Position numbers and translations under genes: made by a program. Positions 1 through 10,775 of a stretch of DNA of 64,000 bases are shown here, piece by piece. The stretch's first letter is position 1; each line of letters opens with the position of its first letter. The stretch covers positions 186,001 through 250,000 of the forward strand of contig NZ_FNNE01000003.1 of the NCBI RefSeq assembly GCF_900106945.1, written 5' to 3'. This stretch comes from Marinobacter mobilis (lineage in GTDB: Bacteria > Pseudomonadota > Gammaproteobacteria > Pseudomonadales > Oleiphilaceae). A model generated the notes under the pieces. It was given only the letters and a program-made list of their open reading frames with translations. It did no database searches and had not been told where the DNA came from.

Positions 1-447
1 AATGGTGGAGAGCTCGATTCAGATACTATTCACGGTTTATTTGAATCCTGTTACCTGCAGGTGCCAGAGCCGTGGCGGTTAACTTCCTACGACCTGCATC
101 GGGATGACCAGGGGGTGCGTGCCGAAGTACGGATCGGTGGAGCTGATGAGGTGCTTGCAGGTCGCGGATTGGGTGCAGTCGAAGCCGTGGTTGTGGCCAT
201 CAGTGAGCGGTTTGGTATCTCGGTCATGGTCGAGACCTATGATGAATTTGCACTTGGGAAGGGTACGGCTGCCAACGCCCTGGCTTGCATTCGTGTTACT
301 GCAGACGGGCAGGCCAGCAGTGCGGCCGCATTGGCAGAAGATACCGCATCGGCCACTATTCAGGCTTTGCTGTCAGCCGTCGCACGACTGGCGCCTGCCA
401 GAGAGCTGCCTAACGAAGCCGTGGTGGGGGGCGTCGCCCTGGCCTGA
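1..447 (+). CDS. leuA: 2-isopropylmalate synthase, C-terminal part (partial)
   Basis: The open frame runs in from the left window edge and stops at a TGA at 445-447, so only the last 148 residues are present. They match the C-terminal regulatory (leucine-binding) domain of 2-isopropylmalate synthase, including the GRGLGAVEA and FALGKGTAANALA segments typical of the long LeuA form. LeuA condenses acetyl-CoA with 2-oxoisovalerate, the first committed step of leucine synthesis, and this domain mediates leucine feedback inhibition. A strong hairpin terminator follows 28 bases after the stop. The catalytic barrel lies outside the window. Identity is inferred from the regulatory domain alone. Confidence 0.85.
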   Translation, partial: NGGELDSDTIHGLFESCYLQVPEPWRLTSYDLHRDDQGVRAEVRIGGADEVLAGRGLGAVEAVVVAISERFGISVMVETYDEFALGKGTAANALACIRVTADGQASSAAALAEDTASATIQALLSAVARLAPARELPNEAVVGGVALA

Positions 448-474
448 ACGCGGGGTAGGCCAAACCAGGGTAAT

Positions 475-502
475 AAAAAAGCCGGCATTCGCCGGCTTTT
501 TT
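475..502. terminator. Rho-independent terminator after leuA, usable from both sides
   Basis: A GCCGGC/GCCGGC hairpin with a short ATTC loop is flanked by an A-run on the left and a T-run on the right. It can therefore terminate leuA on the plus strand and the cold-shock gene on the minus strand, which converge here. Confidence 0.85.
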
Positions 503-549
503 AGGTTCCGCAGCCCGTGAGGGGCAGGGGGCAGATCGGAGACATAACC

Positions 550-759
550 TCAGACCGGGGTTACGTTCTCTGCCTGCGGGCCTTTCGGGCCCTGAGTAAC
601 GGTGAACTGTACTTGCTGACCTTCGGTCAGAGTACGGAAGCCGCTGGAGTTGATTGCGCTGTAGTGAACAAATACGTCGCTACCGCCTTCCTGAGCAATG
701 AAGCCAAACCCTTTGGACTCGTTGAACCACTTAACGTGGCCAGTTTTGGTATCAGACAT
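550..759 (-). CDS. Cold-shock domain protein (CspA family)
   Basis: A 69-residue single-domain cold-shock protein, the usual size for the family. RNP1 (KGFGFI) and RNP2 (VFVHYSAI) are intact and in order, and the protein starts [13 protein letters not shown]. Such proteins are small OB-fold RNA/DNA chaperones that bind single-stranded nucleic acid in the cytoplasm. The start was set at the ATG at 757-759 because the fold begins there and a GGAAAG ribosome-binding site lies just upstream; a longer in-frame extension upstream is not part of the domain. The gene has its own strong promoter about 170 bases upstream and a long untranslated leader, as in cspA-type genes. Which paralogue this is (cspA, C, D or E) cannot be decided from sequence alone. 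Confidence 0.95.
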   Translation of the reverse strand: MSDTKTGHVKWFNESKGFGFIAQEGGSDVFVHYSAINSSGFRTLTEGQQVQFTVTQGPKGPQAENVTPV

Positions 760-922
760 CGATCTTTCCTGTATTCCTGAAATTGTGCCCTCACGGGACC
801 TAAGTATTCCTTGCGGAATTATCAGTGCTGAGAAATTCAGAGAGTACCGAGGATGGAGCAACGAAAAGCTTGCGAGCAGGACGTTGAAACGCAATCACTT
901 AATACCGCTGTATTTTCACAGC
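760..922 (-). other. Long 5' untranslated leader of the cold-shock gene
   Basis: About 160 bases lie between the predicted transcription start (near 922) and the cold-shock start codon. No convincing gene is present in it. Leaders of this length are characteristic of cspA-type mRNAs, where they fold differently at low temperature and control stability and translation. The temperature response here is inferred, not seen. Confidence 0.6.
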
Positions 923-928
923 AAATTC

Positions 929-956
929 AGTATAGACCCTGTTTGAGGGTCGTCAA
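929..956 (-). promoter_or_regulatory. Sigma-70 promoter of the cold-shock gene with an internal dyad
   Basis: On the minus strand there is TTGACG (951-956), a 16-base spacer, and TATACT (929-934), close to the sigma-70 consensus. The spacer is almost entirely a perfect inverted repeat, GACCCT-GTTTG-AGGGTC (935-951), which could be an operator or a hairpin-forming element. Confidence 0.7.
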
Positions 957-1025
957 CGCATTTTTTGGGCTTTGATCACCAATTTTTAGAGATAAAAAAC
1001 AATGCCTTGTCACACGCTCTCCATA

Positions 1026-1062
1026 CACCCTGTCACTGCCTTACGCATGCCGTGACAGGGTG
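1026..1062 (-). terminator. Perfect 10-bp hairpin downstream of prpE
   Basis: CACCCTGTCA at 1026-1035 pairs perfectly with TGACAGGGTG at 1053-1062, and flanking CCAT/ATGG can extend the stem past one mismatch. It lies just past the prpE stop codon on the minus strand, so a terminator or mRNA-stabilising role is likely. There is no immediate T-run; the nearest one is about 25 bases further on. Confidence 0.5.
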
Positions 1063-1075
1063 CATGGGAGAGGGC

Positions 1076-2950
1076 TCAGCTGGAAAAATGCTGGCTGATT
1101 TCTTCAAGGATAGCGGGGTCATCAATGGTGCTGGGCACCGCATAGTCCTGTCCGTCTGCAATTTGTCGTATCACCCTTCGCAGAATCTTCCCAGACCGGG
1201 TCTTCGGTAGCCGGTCGACAATGATCGCCTGGCGGAAACAGGCAATCGCGCCGATACGCTCCCGCACCATCTCGACCAGTTCCTCCTCGAGTTCTTCCTC
1301 GGAAATGGTGGCGCCATCCTTAACCAGAACCAGCCCGAGTGGCACTTGTCCTTTGAGTTCGTCATTAGCTCCGACCACGCAGCACTCGGCAACGGCAGGA
1401 TGAGAGGCAATGATTTCTTCCATCTCCCCAGTGGACAGCCGATGGCCGGCAACGTTGATGACGTCGTCAGTCCGTCCCATGATGAAGACATAACCCTCTT
1501 CATCAATGTAACCGCCATCGCCCGAGGCGTAATATCCGGGAATGGGCGACAAGTAGGTGCTCTTGAAGCGGTCGTCATCACCCCATACGGAGGTCAGACA
1601 TCCGGGAGGCAGGGGAAGCTTAACGGCAACGTCGCCCTGTTCACCGGCCTGAACGGGCAGCCCCTCGGGGTCAAGGACCTGGACATTGAAGCCCGGGGAC
1701 GGGTACGTCGCGGATCCCGGTTTGGTCTGCACCATATCGATGCCAACAGGGTTGCAGCAAATGGCCCAGCCGGTTTCGGTTTGCCACCAGTGATCGAGTA
1801 CGGGCAGTCCGGTGTGTTCGCGCAACCATTCATAGGTGGGCGGATCCAGGCGCTCGCCAGCCAGATAAATCCGTTTCAGTGAGCTGATATCGTAGCGGCG
1901 AAGCTGGTCGGCCTCCGGGTCCTCCTTGCGTACCGCACGAAAGGCCGTTGGCGCCGTGAACAGGATATTGACCTTGTGGTCCTGGCAAACACGCCAGAAC
2001 GCCCCGGCATCGGGGGTGCGCACCGGTTTCCCTTCATAGAGGACGGTTGTGCAACCGGTAAACAGGGGGCCATACACAATATAGCTGTGGCCGACTACCC
2101 AGCCGACATCCGATGCCGCCCAGTAAACATCACCCGGTCGCGCGTCGTAGACCAGCGACATGCTGTAACGCATGGCAACCGCGTGGCCCCCATTATCTCT
2201 TACCACACCCTTTGGCTTTCCTGTCGTGCCTGAGGTGTAGAGGATGTAGAGTGGGTCAGTGGCTTTGACCGGTACCGGGTCTGCAGTAGCGGCACCAGAC
2301 ACAAAGTTGTTCCAGTCATGGTCCCGTTCTGGAATCAGGCTTGCGGTAACTTGTGAGCGTTGGTAGAGAACGCAAAACTCCGGTTTGTGTACGGCCTCGG
2401 CGATCGCATCATCCACCAGAGGCTTGTATTCAATGACCCGTGAAACCTCGATACCGCAGGATGCAGTGATGATGGCCTTGGGTTTGGCATCATCGATACG
2501 TACGGCCAGCTCGTGGGCAGCGAAGCCTCCGAATACGACCGAATGAATGGCGCCCAGGCGGGCGCAGGCCAGCATGGCAATCACGGCCTGGGGAATCATC
2601 GGCATGTAGATGATGACACGGTCACCCTTTTCAACGCCCTGATTGCGCAATGCACCCGCGAAAACTGCGACCTGGTCGCGAAGTTCCTGGTAGGTATAGG
2701 ACTGCTGGGTATCCGTAACCGGAGAGTCGTAGATCAGCGCTTTCTGCTCGCCCCGGCCGGCGCGGATGTGGGCGTCAAGGGCAATGTCGCTGGTGTTCAG
2801 GGTGCCGTCGGGGAACCAGTGGCCATGGCCGTTCTCGAGCTTTTCCCAAATGGTCTGTGGTGGCTGGTGCCAGTCGATCATGGTCGACTGCTCGCGCCAA
2901 AAGTCCTCTGGCTGTTCAATCGATCTCTTGAACTCGGAGTGATAAGTCAT
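1076..2950 (-). CDS. prpE: Propionyl-CoA synthetase (acyl-CoA synthetase of the PrpE/AcsS3 type)
   Basis: A 624-residue AMP-forming acyl-CoA synthetase. It carries the P-loop motif YTSGTTGKPKG, the adenylation motif around DHWWQTETGW, and the C-terminal catalytic lysine in PKTRSGKILRR. It activates propionate (possibly acetate) to propionyl-CoA with ATP and CoA in the cytoplasm, feeding the methylcitrate cycle. The N-terminus (EFKRSIEQPEDFW) and overall length match the PrpE branch better than acetyl-CoA synthetase. The ATG at 2948-2950 was chosen because an AGGTGG ribosome-binding site lies 6 bases upstream. The gene stands alone, facing away from xseA, and is about 32 kb from prpB-prpC-acnD-prpF. 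Substrate preference for propionate is inferred from family membership. Confidence 0.88.
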   Translation of the reverse strand: MTYHSEFKRSIEQPEDFWREQSTMIDWHQPPQTIWEKLENGHGHWFPDGTLNTSDIALDAHIRAGRGEQKALIYDSPVTDTQQSYTYQELRDQVAVFAGALRNQGVEKGDRVIIYMPMIPQAVIAMLACARLGAIHSVVFGGFAAHELAVRIDDAKPKAIITASCGIEVSRVIEYKPLVDDAIAEAVHKPEFCVLYQRSQVTASLIPERDHDWNNFVSGAATADPVPVKATDPLYILYTSGTTGKPKGVVRDNGGHAVAMRYSMSLVYDARPGDVYWAASDVGWVVGHSYIVYGPLFTGCTTVLYEGKPVRTPDAGAFWRVCQDHKVNILFTAPTAFRAVRKEDPEADQLRRYDISSLKRIYLAGERLDPPTYEWLREHTGLPVLDHWWQTETGWAICCNPVGIDMVQTKPGSATYPSPGFNVQVLDPEGLPVQAGEQGDVAVKLPLPPGCLTSVWGDDDRFKSTYLSPIPGYYASGDGGYIDEEGYVFIMGRTDDVINVAGHRLSTGEMEEIIASHPAVAECCVVGANDELKGQVPLGLVLVKDGATISEEELEEELVEMVRERIGAIACFRQAIIVDRLPKTRSGKILRRVIRQIADGQDYAVPSTIDDPAILEEISQHFSS

Positions 2951-3081
2951 TCGTCCACCTCGAATCAACGCTTGTTGGAATTATTTTTATGCACGGTTGA
3001 TAACAGACTTTAGGCCGTTTGAAACTGGGAACCAGTAGACCATAGGCTAATTTGGGGTAGTCCGGAGGTGCGGGTGCGGGC

Positions 3082-4446
3082 TCAGGCGTCGGGTCCGGAA
3101 GGCTTCGAAACAGCGGTAACCGTGGCGGTTATGGAACCTTCTGAAACGCGGGCGTTGATTGTGGTGCCCACGTTGACCTGATTGGCTTGGCGCACGATGT
3201 TGCCGGATTCGTCCTGGAGAATGGCATAACCGCGATCCAGGGTGGCAAGAGGGCTGACCACGTTGAGTGTCTGGGCGAGGTGGGCCAGTTGGTCCTGCCG
3301 ATTGCGCACCAGTCTCCGAAGGCCAGTTTCCAGGTGGGATCTTAGTTGCAGGATCGCATCCTGGTATGTCTGAAGCTGGCGGCTCGGAGACTGGGCGCTC
3401 AGGCGGGCGCTGAGGCTATCCAGTCGGGTAATTTCCTGGCGTTGGCGCTGCTTGATGGCGCCTTTCAAACGCACTTCGAGGTCGTCCAGGCGTTGGGCTT
3501 TCTCCTGTAACTCCCGTCGGGGATCCCGGAGTCGGGCGGTGAGGTGCTGAAGTTGCGTTTGCTGACGCTGGATATGACGGAGAGCTGCTTGCTGGAGGCG
3601 GAACTCCTGCTCCTTCAGTCGCCGCAGCCATTCGCTCTGATCCGGAGAGATTTTTTCGGCGGCCGCCGAGGGCGTAGGGGCTCTCAGGTCAGCGACAAAG
3701 TCGGCAATGGTGACGTCAATTTCGTGGCCGACAGCACTGACGGTCGGGATGCTGCATTGCGCTATAGCCCGTGCGACCCGTTCCTCGTTAAAGCACCAGA
3801 GATCCTCAAGCGATCCGCCTCCTCTGCCAATAATGAGCACATCGGCCTGATTATGGCGCTGGGCCAGCTGGATGGCGTTAACAATACTATCGGTGGCAGC
3901 CTGGCCCTGTACCGCGGTCGGATAAAGCGTGACCGGCACCGTTGGGCACCGTCGCGCCAGTACGGTCAGTATGTCATGAATGGCGGCGCCGGTGGGTGAG
4001 GTGACCACACCGATGTGTCGGGGTGGAAAGGGAATGCTTTTTTTTCGCGCCGGGTCAAACAGACCTTCCTGGTTGAGTTTCAGCTTGAGTGCATCAAAGG
4101 CCTGTTGCAGCGCGCCCAGTCCGGCCGGCTCCATGTGTTCGACGATAATCTGAAAGTCGCCACGGTTCTCGTACAGGCTCACCTTGCCGCGAATGCGGAT
4201 CTGGTCGCCTTCCCGGGGCGTTGGCTGAACCCGCTGATTGAACCCGCGAAACATGGCGCAGCGCACCTGACACTTGCTGTCCTTGAGGGTGAAGTACCAG
4301 TGGCCGGAGGACGGGCGAGAGAAGCTGGACAGCTCTCCTTCGATCCAGGCCTGCATAAAACTTGTTTCTAGCAAATGCCGAACCTGATGGTTCAGTTCAC
4401 TGACGGTGAGCGCCCGCGGGCGTGTGGAAAGAGGGAAATTATCCAT
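3082..4446 (-). CDS. xseA: Exodeoxyribonuclease VII large subunit
   Basis: A 454-residue protein of normal XseA length. Residues about 10-110 form the N-terminal OB-fold DNA-binding domain (LTVSELNHQVRHLLE, GHWYFTLKD). The central catalytic domain follows with the conserved segments HIGVVTSPTGAAIHDI, IGRGGGSLEDLW and SAVGHEIDVTIADFVAD. After that come a long Q/R-rich coiled coil and the C-terminal DRGYAIL segment. With XseB it degrades single-stranded DNA from both ends during repair and recombination. It is divergent from guaB across a shared intergenic region, an arrangement common in gammaproteobacteria. XseB is not in this window. Confidence 0.96.
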   Translation of the reverse strand: MDNFPLSTRPRALTVSELNHQVRHLLETSFMQAWIEGELSSFSRPSSGHWYFTLKDSKCQVRCAMFRGFNQRVQPTPREGDQIRIRGKVSLYENRGDFQIIVEHMEPAGLGALQQAFDALKLKLNQEGLFDPARKKSIPFPPRHIGVVTSPTGAAIHDILTVLARRCPTVPVTLYPTAVQGQAATDSIVNAIQLAQRHNQADVLIIGRGGGSLEDLWCFNEERVARAIAQCSIPTVSAVGHEIDVTIADFVADLRAPTPSAAAEKISPDQSEWLRRLKEQEFRLQQAALRHIQRQQTQLQHLTARLRDPRRELQEKAQRLDDLEVRLKGAIKQRQRQEITRLDSLSARLSAQSPSRQLQTYQDAILQLRSHLETGLRRLVRNRQDQLAHLAQTLNVVSPLATLDRGYAILQDESGNIVRQANQVNVGTTINARVSEGSITATVTAVSKPSGPDA

Positions 4447-4553
4447 GGTTTCCTGCGCTTAGATCCGTCACGTATACGTGTTTGCCGAAAAAGGAGGGTG
4501 CTAAAAATAGCTAAATTTCAAAAAGATGCAATCGAAAGTACAGATTGCCCCGG

Positions 4554-4583
4554 TTTACTGTTGTCAGCCACCTAATTTATAAT
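4554..4583 (+). promoter_or_regulatory. Sigma-70 promoter of guaB-guaA
   Basis: TTTACT (4554-4559), an 18-base spacer and a perfect TATAAT (4578-4583) lie about 100 bases upstream of the guaB start, in the xseA/guaB divergent region. No PurR-like palindrome was recognised by eye. Confidence 0.65.
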
Positions 4584-4614
4584 CGGTCGATTAAGGATTT
4601 TGCTTTGTAACTGA

Positions 4615-6144
<1,530 letters not shown>

Positions 6145-6155
6145 GCACTATCTTC

Positions 6156-6195
6156 TGGCCCGTTCCATTCCCGGAACGGGCCATTTTACTTTTTG
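6156..6195 (+). terminator. Hairpin with T-rich tail between guaB and guaA
   Basis: TGGCCCGTTCC (6156-6166) pairs with GGAACGGGCCA (6173-6183) as a perfect 11-bp stem with a 6-base loop, followed by a T-rich stretch (6184-6195). It looks like an intrinsic terminator or attenuator inside the operon. The guaA ribosome-binding site (GAGGA) lies just after it. Confidence 0.7.
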
Positions 6196-6208
6196 ATTTG
6201 AGGACCAC

Positions 6209-7786
6209 ATGGCCCAGAACATCCATGACCACCGCATCCTGATTCTTGATTTCGGTTCCCAGTACACGCAGCTGATTGCCCGCCGTGTGCGTGAAATCGG
6301 GGTTTACTGCGAGATCCGCGCGTTCGACATCACTGCCGAAGAGCTCGCGGAATTCAATCCCAAGGGGATCGTTCTTGCGGGCGGCCCGGAGTCGGTTACC
6401 CAGCTGGGTGGCCCGAGGGCGCCGGAAGGCCTGTTCGAGAGCGGTATTCCGGTTCTTGGTATCTGCTACGGCATGCAAACCATGGCCGAGCAGCTGGGCG
6501 GCAAGGTCGCCAGTTCTGACAAACGCGAGTTCGGTTACGCCCAGGTCAAGGTGCGTGCAGAAGGACCGCTGCTCAAGGACATCAAGGATCATCTCGGGCC
6601 CAATGGAGAATCCCTGCTGGACGTCTGGATGAGTCATGGCGACAAGGTCGTTACCTTGCCAGAAGGCTTTGAGCTGCTGGCGTCCACTGAGAGCGCGCCC
6701 ATCGCTGCCATGCAGGATGTAAGTCGCAATCTGTACGGTGTTCAGTTCCATCCGGAAGTTACCCATACGCTGCAAGGCAAACGTCTGCTCGAACACTTCG
6801 CACTGGATATCTGTCAGTGCGAACCGTTGTGGACGCCAGCGAAGATTGTCGACGATGCCGTCGAAAAGATTCGTGCCCAGGTCGGTAGTGACAAGGTGCT
6901 GCTGGGGTTGTCTGGTGGCGTCGATTCGTCGGTAACTGCAGCCTTGCTGCACAAGGCTATTGGCGATCAGCTGACCTGTGTGTTTGTTGACAACGGCTTG
7001 CTGCGCCTCAATGAGGGGGAGCAGGTCATGGACATGTTCGCCCGCAACATGGGCGTCAAGGTAATCAAGGCGGATTCCGAGGAGCAGTTCCTGTCCCGTC
7101 TCGCGGGTGTCCAGGACCCGGAGCAGAAGCGCAAGATCATCGGAAACACGTTCATTGAAGTGTTTGACGAAGAGGCTGCCCGGATCACCGACGTTAACTG
7201 GCTGGCGCAGGGCACCATATACCCTGACGTTATTGAGTCGGCTGCGTCAAAGACCGGTAAGGCTCATGTCATCAAATCCCACCACAATGTGGGAGGTCTC
7301 CCTGAGACCATGAAGATGAAACTGGTCGAGCCACTGCGTGAGCTGTTCAAGGATGAGGTCCGCAAGATCGGCCTTGAGTTGGGCCTGCCTTACGATATGG
7401 TCTACCGCCATCCGTTCCCGGGACCTGGTCTGGGTGTCCGGATCCTGGGCGAAGTGAAGAAAGAGTACGCGGATATTCTGCGTGTCGCCGATGCGATCTT
7501 CCTTGAAGAGCTGCATCGGGCAGACTACTACCACAAGACCAGTCAGGCCTTTGCCGTGTTCCTGCCAGTCAAGTCTGTGGGTGTAGTGGGTGATGCTCGT
7601 CGCTATGAATACGTCATCGCGCTGCGAGCGGTCGAAACGGTCGATTTCATGACTGCGCGTTGGGCGCATCTGCCTTACGATCTGCTGGAGACCGTTTCCA
7701 ATCGCATCATCAATGAGATCTCGGGGGTTTCCCGGGTGACCTATGATGTGTCGTCCAAGCCGCCTGCTACTATTGAGTGGGAATGA
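6209..7786 (+). CDS. guaA: GMP synthase (glutamine-hydrolysing)
   Basis: A 525-residue protein of standard GuaA length that aminates XMP to GMP using glutamine and ATP. The N-terminal class I glutamine amidotransferase domain has the nucleophile Cys86 in GICYGMQ and the histidine/glutamate of the FHPEVTHT segment. The ATP-pyrophosphatase domain has the PP-loop [10 protein letters not shown] (about residue 232). The C-terminal dimerisation domain ends [11 protein letters not shown], the family's typical terminus. It lies downstream of guaB, completing the guanine branch, with a likely attenuating hairpin in the 64-base gap. Confidence 0.98.
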   Translation: MAQNIHDHRILILDFGSQYTQLIARRVREIGVYCEIRAFDITAEELAEFNPKGIVLAGGPESVTQLGGPRAPEGLFESGIPVLGICYGMQTMAEQLGGKVASSDKREFGYAQVKVRAEGPLLKDIKDHLGPNGESLLDVWMSHGDKVVTLPEGFELLASTESAPIAAMQDVSRNLYGVQFHPEVTHTLQGKRLLEHFALDICQCEPLWTPAKIVDDAVEKIRAQVGSDKVLLGLSGGVDSSVTAALLHKAIGDQLTCVFVDNGLLRLNEGEQVMDMFARNMGVKVIKADSEEQFLSRLAGVQDPEQKRKIIGNTFIEVFDEEAARITDVNWLAQGTIYPDVIESAASKTGKAHVIKSHHNVGGLPETMKMKLVEPLRELFKDEVRKIGLELGLPYDMVYRHPFPGPGLGVRILGEVKKEYADILRVADAIFLEELHRADYYHKTSQAFAVFLPVKSVGVVGDARRYEYVIALRAVETVDFMTARWAHLPYDLLETVSNRIINEISGVSRVTYDVSSKPPATIEWE

Positions 7787-7815
7787 TCGCGGTTGGACGG
7801 GCATAGCATCGGATT

Positions 7816-8319
7816 ATGACGGTGCGGGCTGATGATGAGTTCTGGATGGCCAGGGCTCTGGAATTGGCAAGGCTGGCGGCGTCGAGGGGCGAGGTGCCGG
7901 TGGGTGCAGTCGTCGTTCGTGATGGCTGTGAAATCGGCGCCGGCTTCAACGCCCCGATCAGTGGCTGTGACCCGACGGCTCATGCCGAGGTGCGGGCGCT
8001 GCGGGATGCGGCGGCCAGGGTTGGAAATTATCGCCTCACCGGGGCAACCTTATATGTCACGCTTGAACCTTGTGGCATGTGCGCCGGAGCGATCGTCCAT
8101 AGCCGAATTTCCCGTCTGGTTTACGGGGCAAGGGAACCCAAGGCCGGGGTGGTTGAATCCACCCGGAATGCGCTCGACGATGCATCACTGAACTGGCGGG
8201 TTGAAGCCTGCGGCGGGGTGCTGGAGACGGCGTGCAGTCAAGAGATCAGTTCGTTTTTCGCGCGGCGCAGGGAAGAGCGCCGGCGTTTGCGAATGGCCCG
8301 GGGTTTACGAGATACATAG
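7816..8319 (+). CDS. tadA: tRNA-specific adenosine deaminase
   Basis: A 167-residue zinc-dependent deaminase. The HAEV motif supplies the zinc ligand His56 and proton-shuttle Glu58, and PCGMC supplies Cys86 and Cys89. TadA converts the wobble adenosine A34 of tRNA-Arg(ACG) to inosine, which is needed to read CGN codons. The position directly downstream of guaA and the basic C-terminal tail (RRREERRRLRM) are typical of TadA and argue against cytidine or guanine deaminase. Confidence 0.95.
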   Translation: MTVRADDEFWMARALELARLAASRGEVPVGAVVVRDGCEIGAGFNAPISGCDPTAHAEVRALRDAAARVGNYRLTGATLYVTLEPCGMCAGAIVHSRISRLVYGAREPKAGVVESTRNALDDASLNWRVEACGGVLETACSQEISSFFARRREERRRLRMARGLRDT

Positions 8320-8363
8320 TCCCGCTCAGGTTGGGGACTTCAGGGAAGGAGCAAAAACAGATT

Positions 8364-9350
8364 ATGAAAGTGTTGGTAACCGGCGGAGCCGGGTATATTG
8401 GAAGTCATGTTGTGCGTCAGCTTGGGCAGGCCGGTCACGAGGTGGTTGTTTACGATAACCTGTCCACCGGCTATCGCTGGGCGGTCACCTGTGGTGAGCT
8501 TGTTGTCGGTGATCTTGCGGATGAGCAGGCGCTGGAAGCGGTGTTTCGGGCCCACAGCTTTGAGGCCGTGTTGCATTTTGCCGCCAATATCGTGGTGCCG
8601 GAATCGGTCTCCAACCCCCTTAAGTATTACAGCAACAACACCCGTAACACCCTTAATCTGCTCAAGGCTATCGACCGGCACCAGATTCCATATATGGTGT
8701 TTTCATCGACGGCGGCTGTCTACGGTATGCCTGAGCAGACCGTGTTGACGGAAGAGTTGCCGTTGGCGCCGATCAATCCCTACGGCGCATCAAAGATGAT
8801 GAGCGAACGGATGATTATGGACGTGGCGGCGACCTCGGATCTGAAATACGTGATTCTCAGGTATTTCAACGTCGCTGGTGCCAACCCTGAGGGAGTGCTG
8901 GGTCAGGCTACGCCGGAAGCAACGCATCTCATCAAGGTGGCGTGTGAGTGTGTTACCGGAGCCCGTGAAGGCATGAGCGTGTTCGGTACCGATTACGATA
9001 CCCGCGATGGCACCTGTATACGCGACTACATCCATGTTGAAGATCTGGCCAAAGCGCATGTGATGGCGCTTGCCTATATGGCTGAGGGTGGTAAGTCCGA
9101 TGTGCTCAATTGTGGTTATGGTCGCGGATTTACCGTGCGCGAAGTGATTGATGTGGTGCAGCGGTTGTCAGGGGTGGAGTTTCCGGTCACTGAAACGGGG
9201 CGTCGGGCGGGAGATCCGGCGGCACTGATGGCTGACAATCGGCGGATATCCCGGGTTCTGGGGTGGGTGCCTGATCATGATGATCTCGACATCATTGTCC
9301 AGACCGCACTGAACTGGGAGAAATCCTGGCAGGCCAGGAAAGATGCCTGA
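8364..9350 (+). CDS. galE: UDP-glucose 4-epimerase
   Basis: A 328-residue extended short-chain dehydrogenase with the NAD-binding GGAGYIGSH motif at the N-terminus and the catalytic Tyr140/Lys144 in PYGASKMM. It interconverts UDP-glucose and UDP-galactose. The ATG at 8364 places the Rossmann strand MKVLVTGG at the N-terminus; upstream in-frame codons overlap tadA and are not used. It precedes ugd by 72 bases, so the pair probably forms a UDP-sugar supply unit for the exopolysaccharide locus later in the window. Specificity for glucose/galactose rather than N-acetylated sugars is inferred. Confidence 0.9.
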   Translation: MKVLVTGGAGYIGSHVVRQLGQAGHEVVVYDNLSTGYRWAVTCGELVVGDLADEQALEAVFRAHSFEAVLHFAANIVVPESVSNPLKYYSNNTRNTLNLLKAIDRHQIPYMVFSSTAAVYGMPEQTVLTEELPLAPINPYGASKMMSERMIMDVAATSDLKYVILRYFNVAGANPEGVLGQATPEATHLIKVACECVTGAREGMSVFGTDYDTRDGTCIRDYIHVEDLAKAHVMALAYMAEGGKSDVLNCGYGRGFTVREVIDVVQRLSGVEFPVTETGRRAGDPAALMADNRRISRVLGWVPDHDDLDIIVQTALNWEKSWQARKDA

Positions 9351-9422
9351 CGGGCGGCCGCAAAGGCATGTCGTCGATGTATGTGAACCTTTACGACTGA
9401 AAAATCTACAGGGATTCCACGG

Positions 9423-10766
9423 ATGAAAATTACGATTTTTGGTACCGGATACGTTGGCCTGGTCACAGGCGCCTGTCTTGCTGATGTGGGGCACGACGTT
9501 GTCTGTATGGACGTCGACCAGGGCAAGATCGACAAGCTGCGTAACGGTCAGATACCGATCTACGAACCAGGGCTTGAGTCCATCGTCAAGCACAACGCCG
9601 AATCTGGCCGTCTTTCGTTTACGACGGACCCTGAACAAGCGGTAGCACACGGCCTGATCCAGTTCATCGCTGTGGGAACACCGCCGGATGAAGACGGTTC
9701 TGCTGACCTTCAGTACGTCACTGCAGTTGCGCGGACCATAGGTCAGTACATGGACGATTACCGAGTGGTGGTCGACAAGTCGACGGTGCCGGTGGGTACG
9801 GGTGACAAGGTCCGTGATGCGGTCAGGGCAGAGCTGGACAAGCGCGGTCTGGAATTGGATTTTGACGTGGTTTCGAATCCCGAATTCCTGAAAGAAGGTG
9901 CGGCGATCACCGATTTTATGAAGCCGGACCGGATTGTGGTCGGCACAGATAGTGAGCGCGCCCAAGAGCTGCTGCGGGAAACCTATTACCCGTTCAACCG
10001 CAATCATGACCGAATGATTTTCATGGATATCCGTTCAGCGGAGCTGACCAAGTATGCGGCCAACGCCATGCTGGCGACCAAAATCAGCTTCATGAATGAG
10101 ATTGCCAATCTATCTGAGCGGCTAGGGGCTGACATCGAGGCCGTTCGCCGTGGTATCGGTTCAGATCCTCGGATTGGCTACCACTTTATCTACCCGGGCT
10201 GCGGCTATGGTGGTTCCTGCTTCCCCAAGGACGTTCAGGCGTTGGCCCGTACGGCCCGCGGTTGTGACTATGATGCGAAGCTGCTTAATGCTGTTGAGGA
10301 AGTGAATCTGTCCCAGAAGCATGTCCTGTTCGACAAGGTCAGTCATTATTTCCAGGGCCAGCTGTCGGGTAAGGTTGTGGCTTTGTGGGGATTGGCATTC
10401 AAGCCGAATACCGACGACATGCGTGAGGCCTCATCCCGCACACTGATGGAATCGCTCTGGAAGGCTGGCGCGAGCGTTCAGGCCTTTGACCCTGAGGCAA
10501 TGGGTGAGACCCAGCGCATCTACGGTGATCAGGAAGGGCTGACCCTCTGTGGCACCAAGGAACAGGCGCTCAAGGGAGCGGATGTGCTGGTTATCTGCAC
10601 CGAATGGAAAGAGTTCCGTTCCCCGGATTTCGCCAATATTGCCAGTGCCCTCAGCGAGCCAGTGGTGTTTGATGGCCGTAATCTTTATGAGCCCGAAATG
10701 CTGGATCGACATGGGTTGATCTACTACGCCATTGGGCGTGGGCGCAACCAGTTCCGGATGGACTGA
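9423..10766 (+). CDS. ugd: UDP-glucose 6-dehydrogenase
   Basis: A 447-residue UDP-glucose/GDP-mannose dehydrogenase family protein. It has the Rossmann motif [18 protein letters not shown], Lys210 in [10 protein letters not shown], and the catalytic Cys266 in [10 protein letters not shown]. It oxidises UDP-glucose to UDP-glucuronate with two NAD+, supplying glucuronic acid for surface polysaccharides. Length and sequence fit the single-subunit Ugd type rather than GDP-mannose dehydrogenase. It sits between galE and a HIT-family gene, 9 bases ahead of the latter. Its product is the substrate of the epimerase encoded at 31.6 kb. Confidence 0.93.
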   Translation: MKITIFGTGYVGLVTGACLADVGHDVVCMDVDQGKIDKLRNGQIPIYEPGLESIVKHNAESGRLSFTTDPEQAVAHGLIQFIAVGTPPDEDGSADLQYVTAVARTIGQYMDDYRVVVDKSTVPVGTGDKVRDAVRAELDKRGLELDFDVVSNPEFLKEGAAITDFMKPDRIVVGTDSERAQELLRETYYPFNRNHDRMIFMDIRSAELTKYAANAMLATKISFMNEIANLSERLGADIEAVRRGIGSDPRIGYHFIYPGCGYGGSCFPKDVQALARTARGCDYDAKLLNAVEEVNLSQKHVLFDKVSHYFQGQLSGKVVALWGLAFKPNTDDMREASSRTLMESLWKAGASVQAFDPEAMGETQRIYGDQEGLTLCGTKEQALKGADVLVICTEWKEFRSPDFANIASALSEPVVFDGRNLYEPEMLDRHGLIYYAIGRGRNQFRMD

Positions 10767-10775
10767 GGGTACGGT

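Noticed and set aside
517..780. Plus-strand frame across the cold-shock gene
   Set aside because: It is the complement of a complete cold-shock domain with both RNA-binding motifs.
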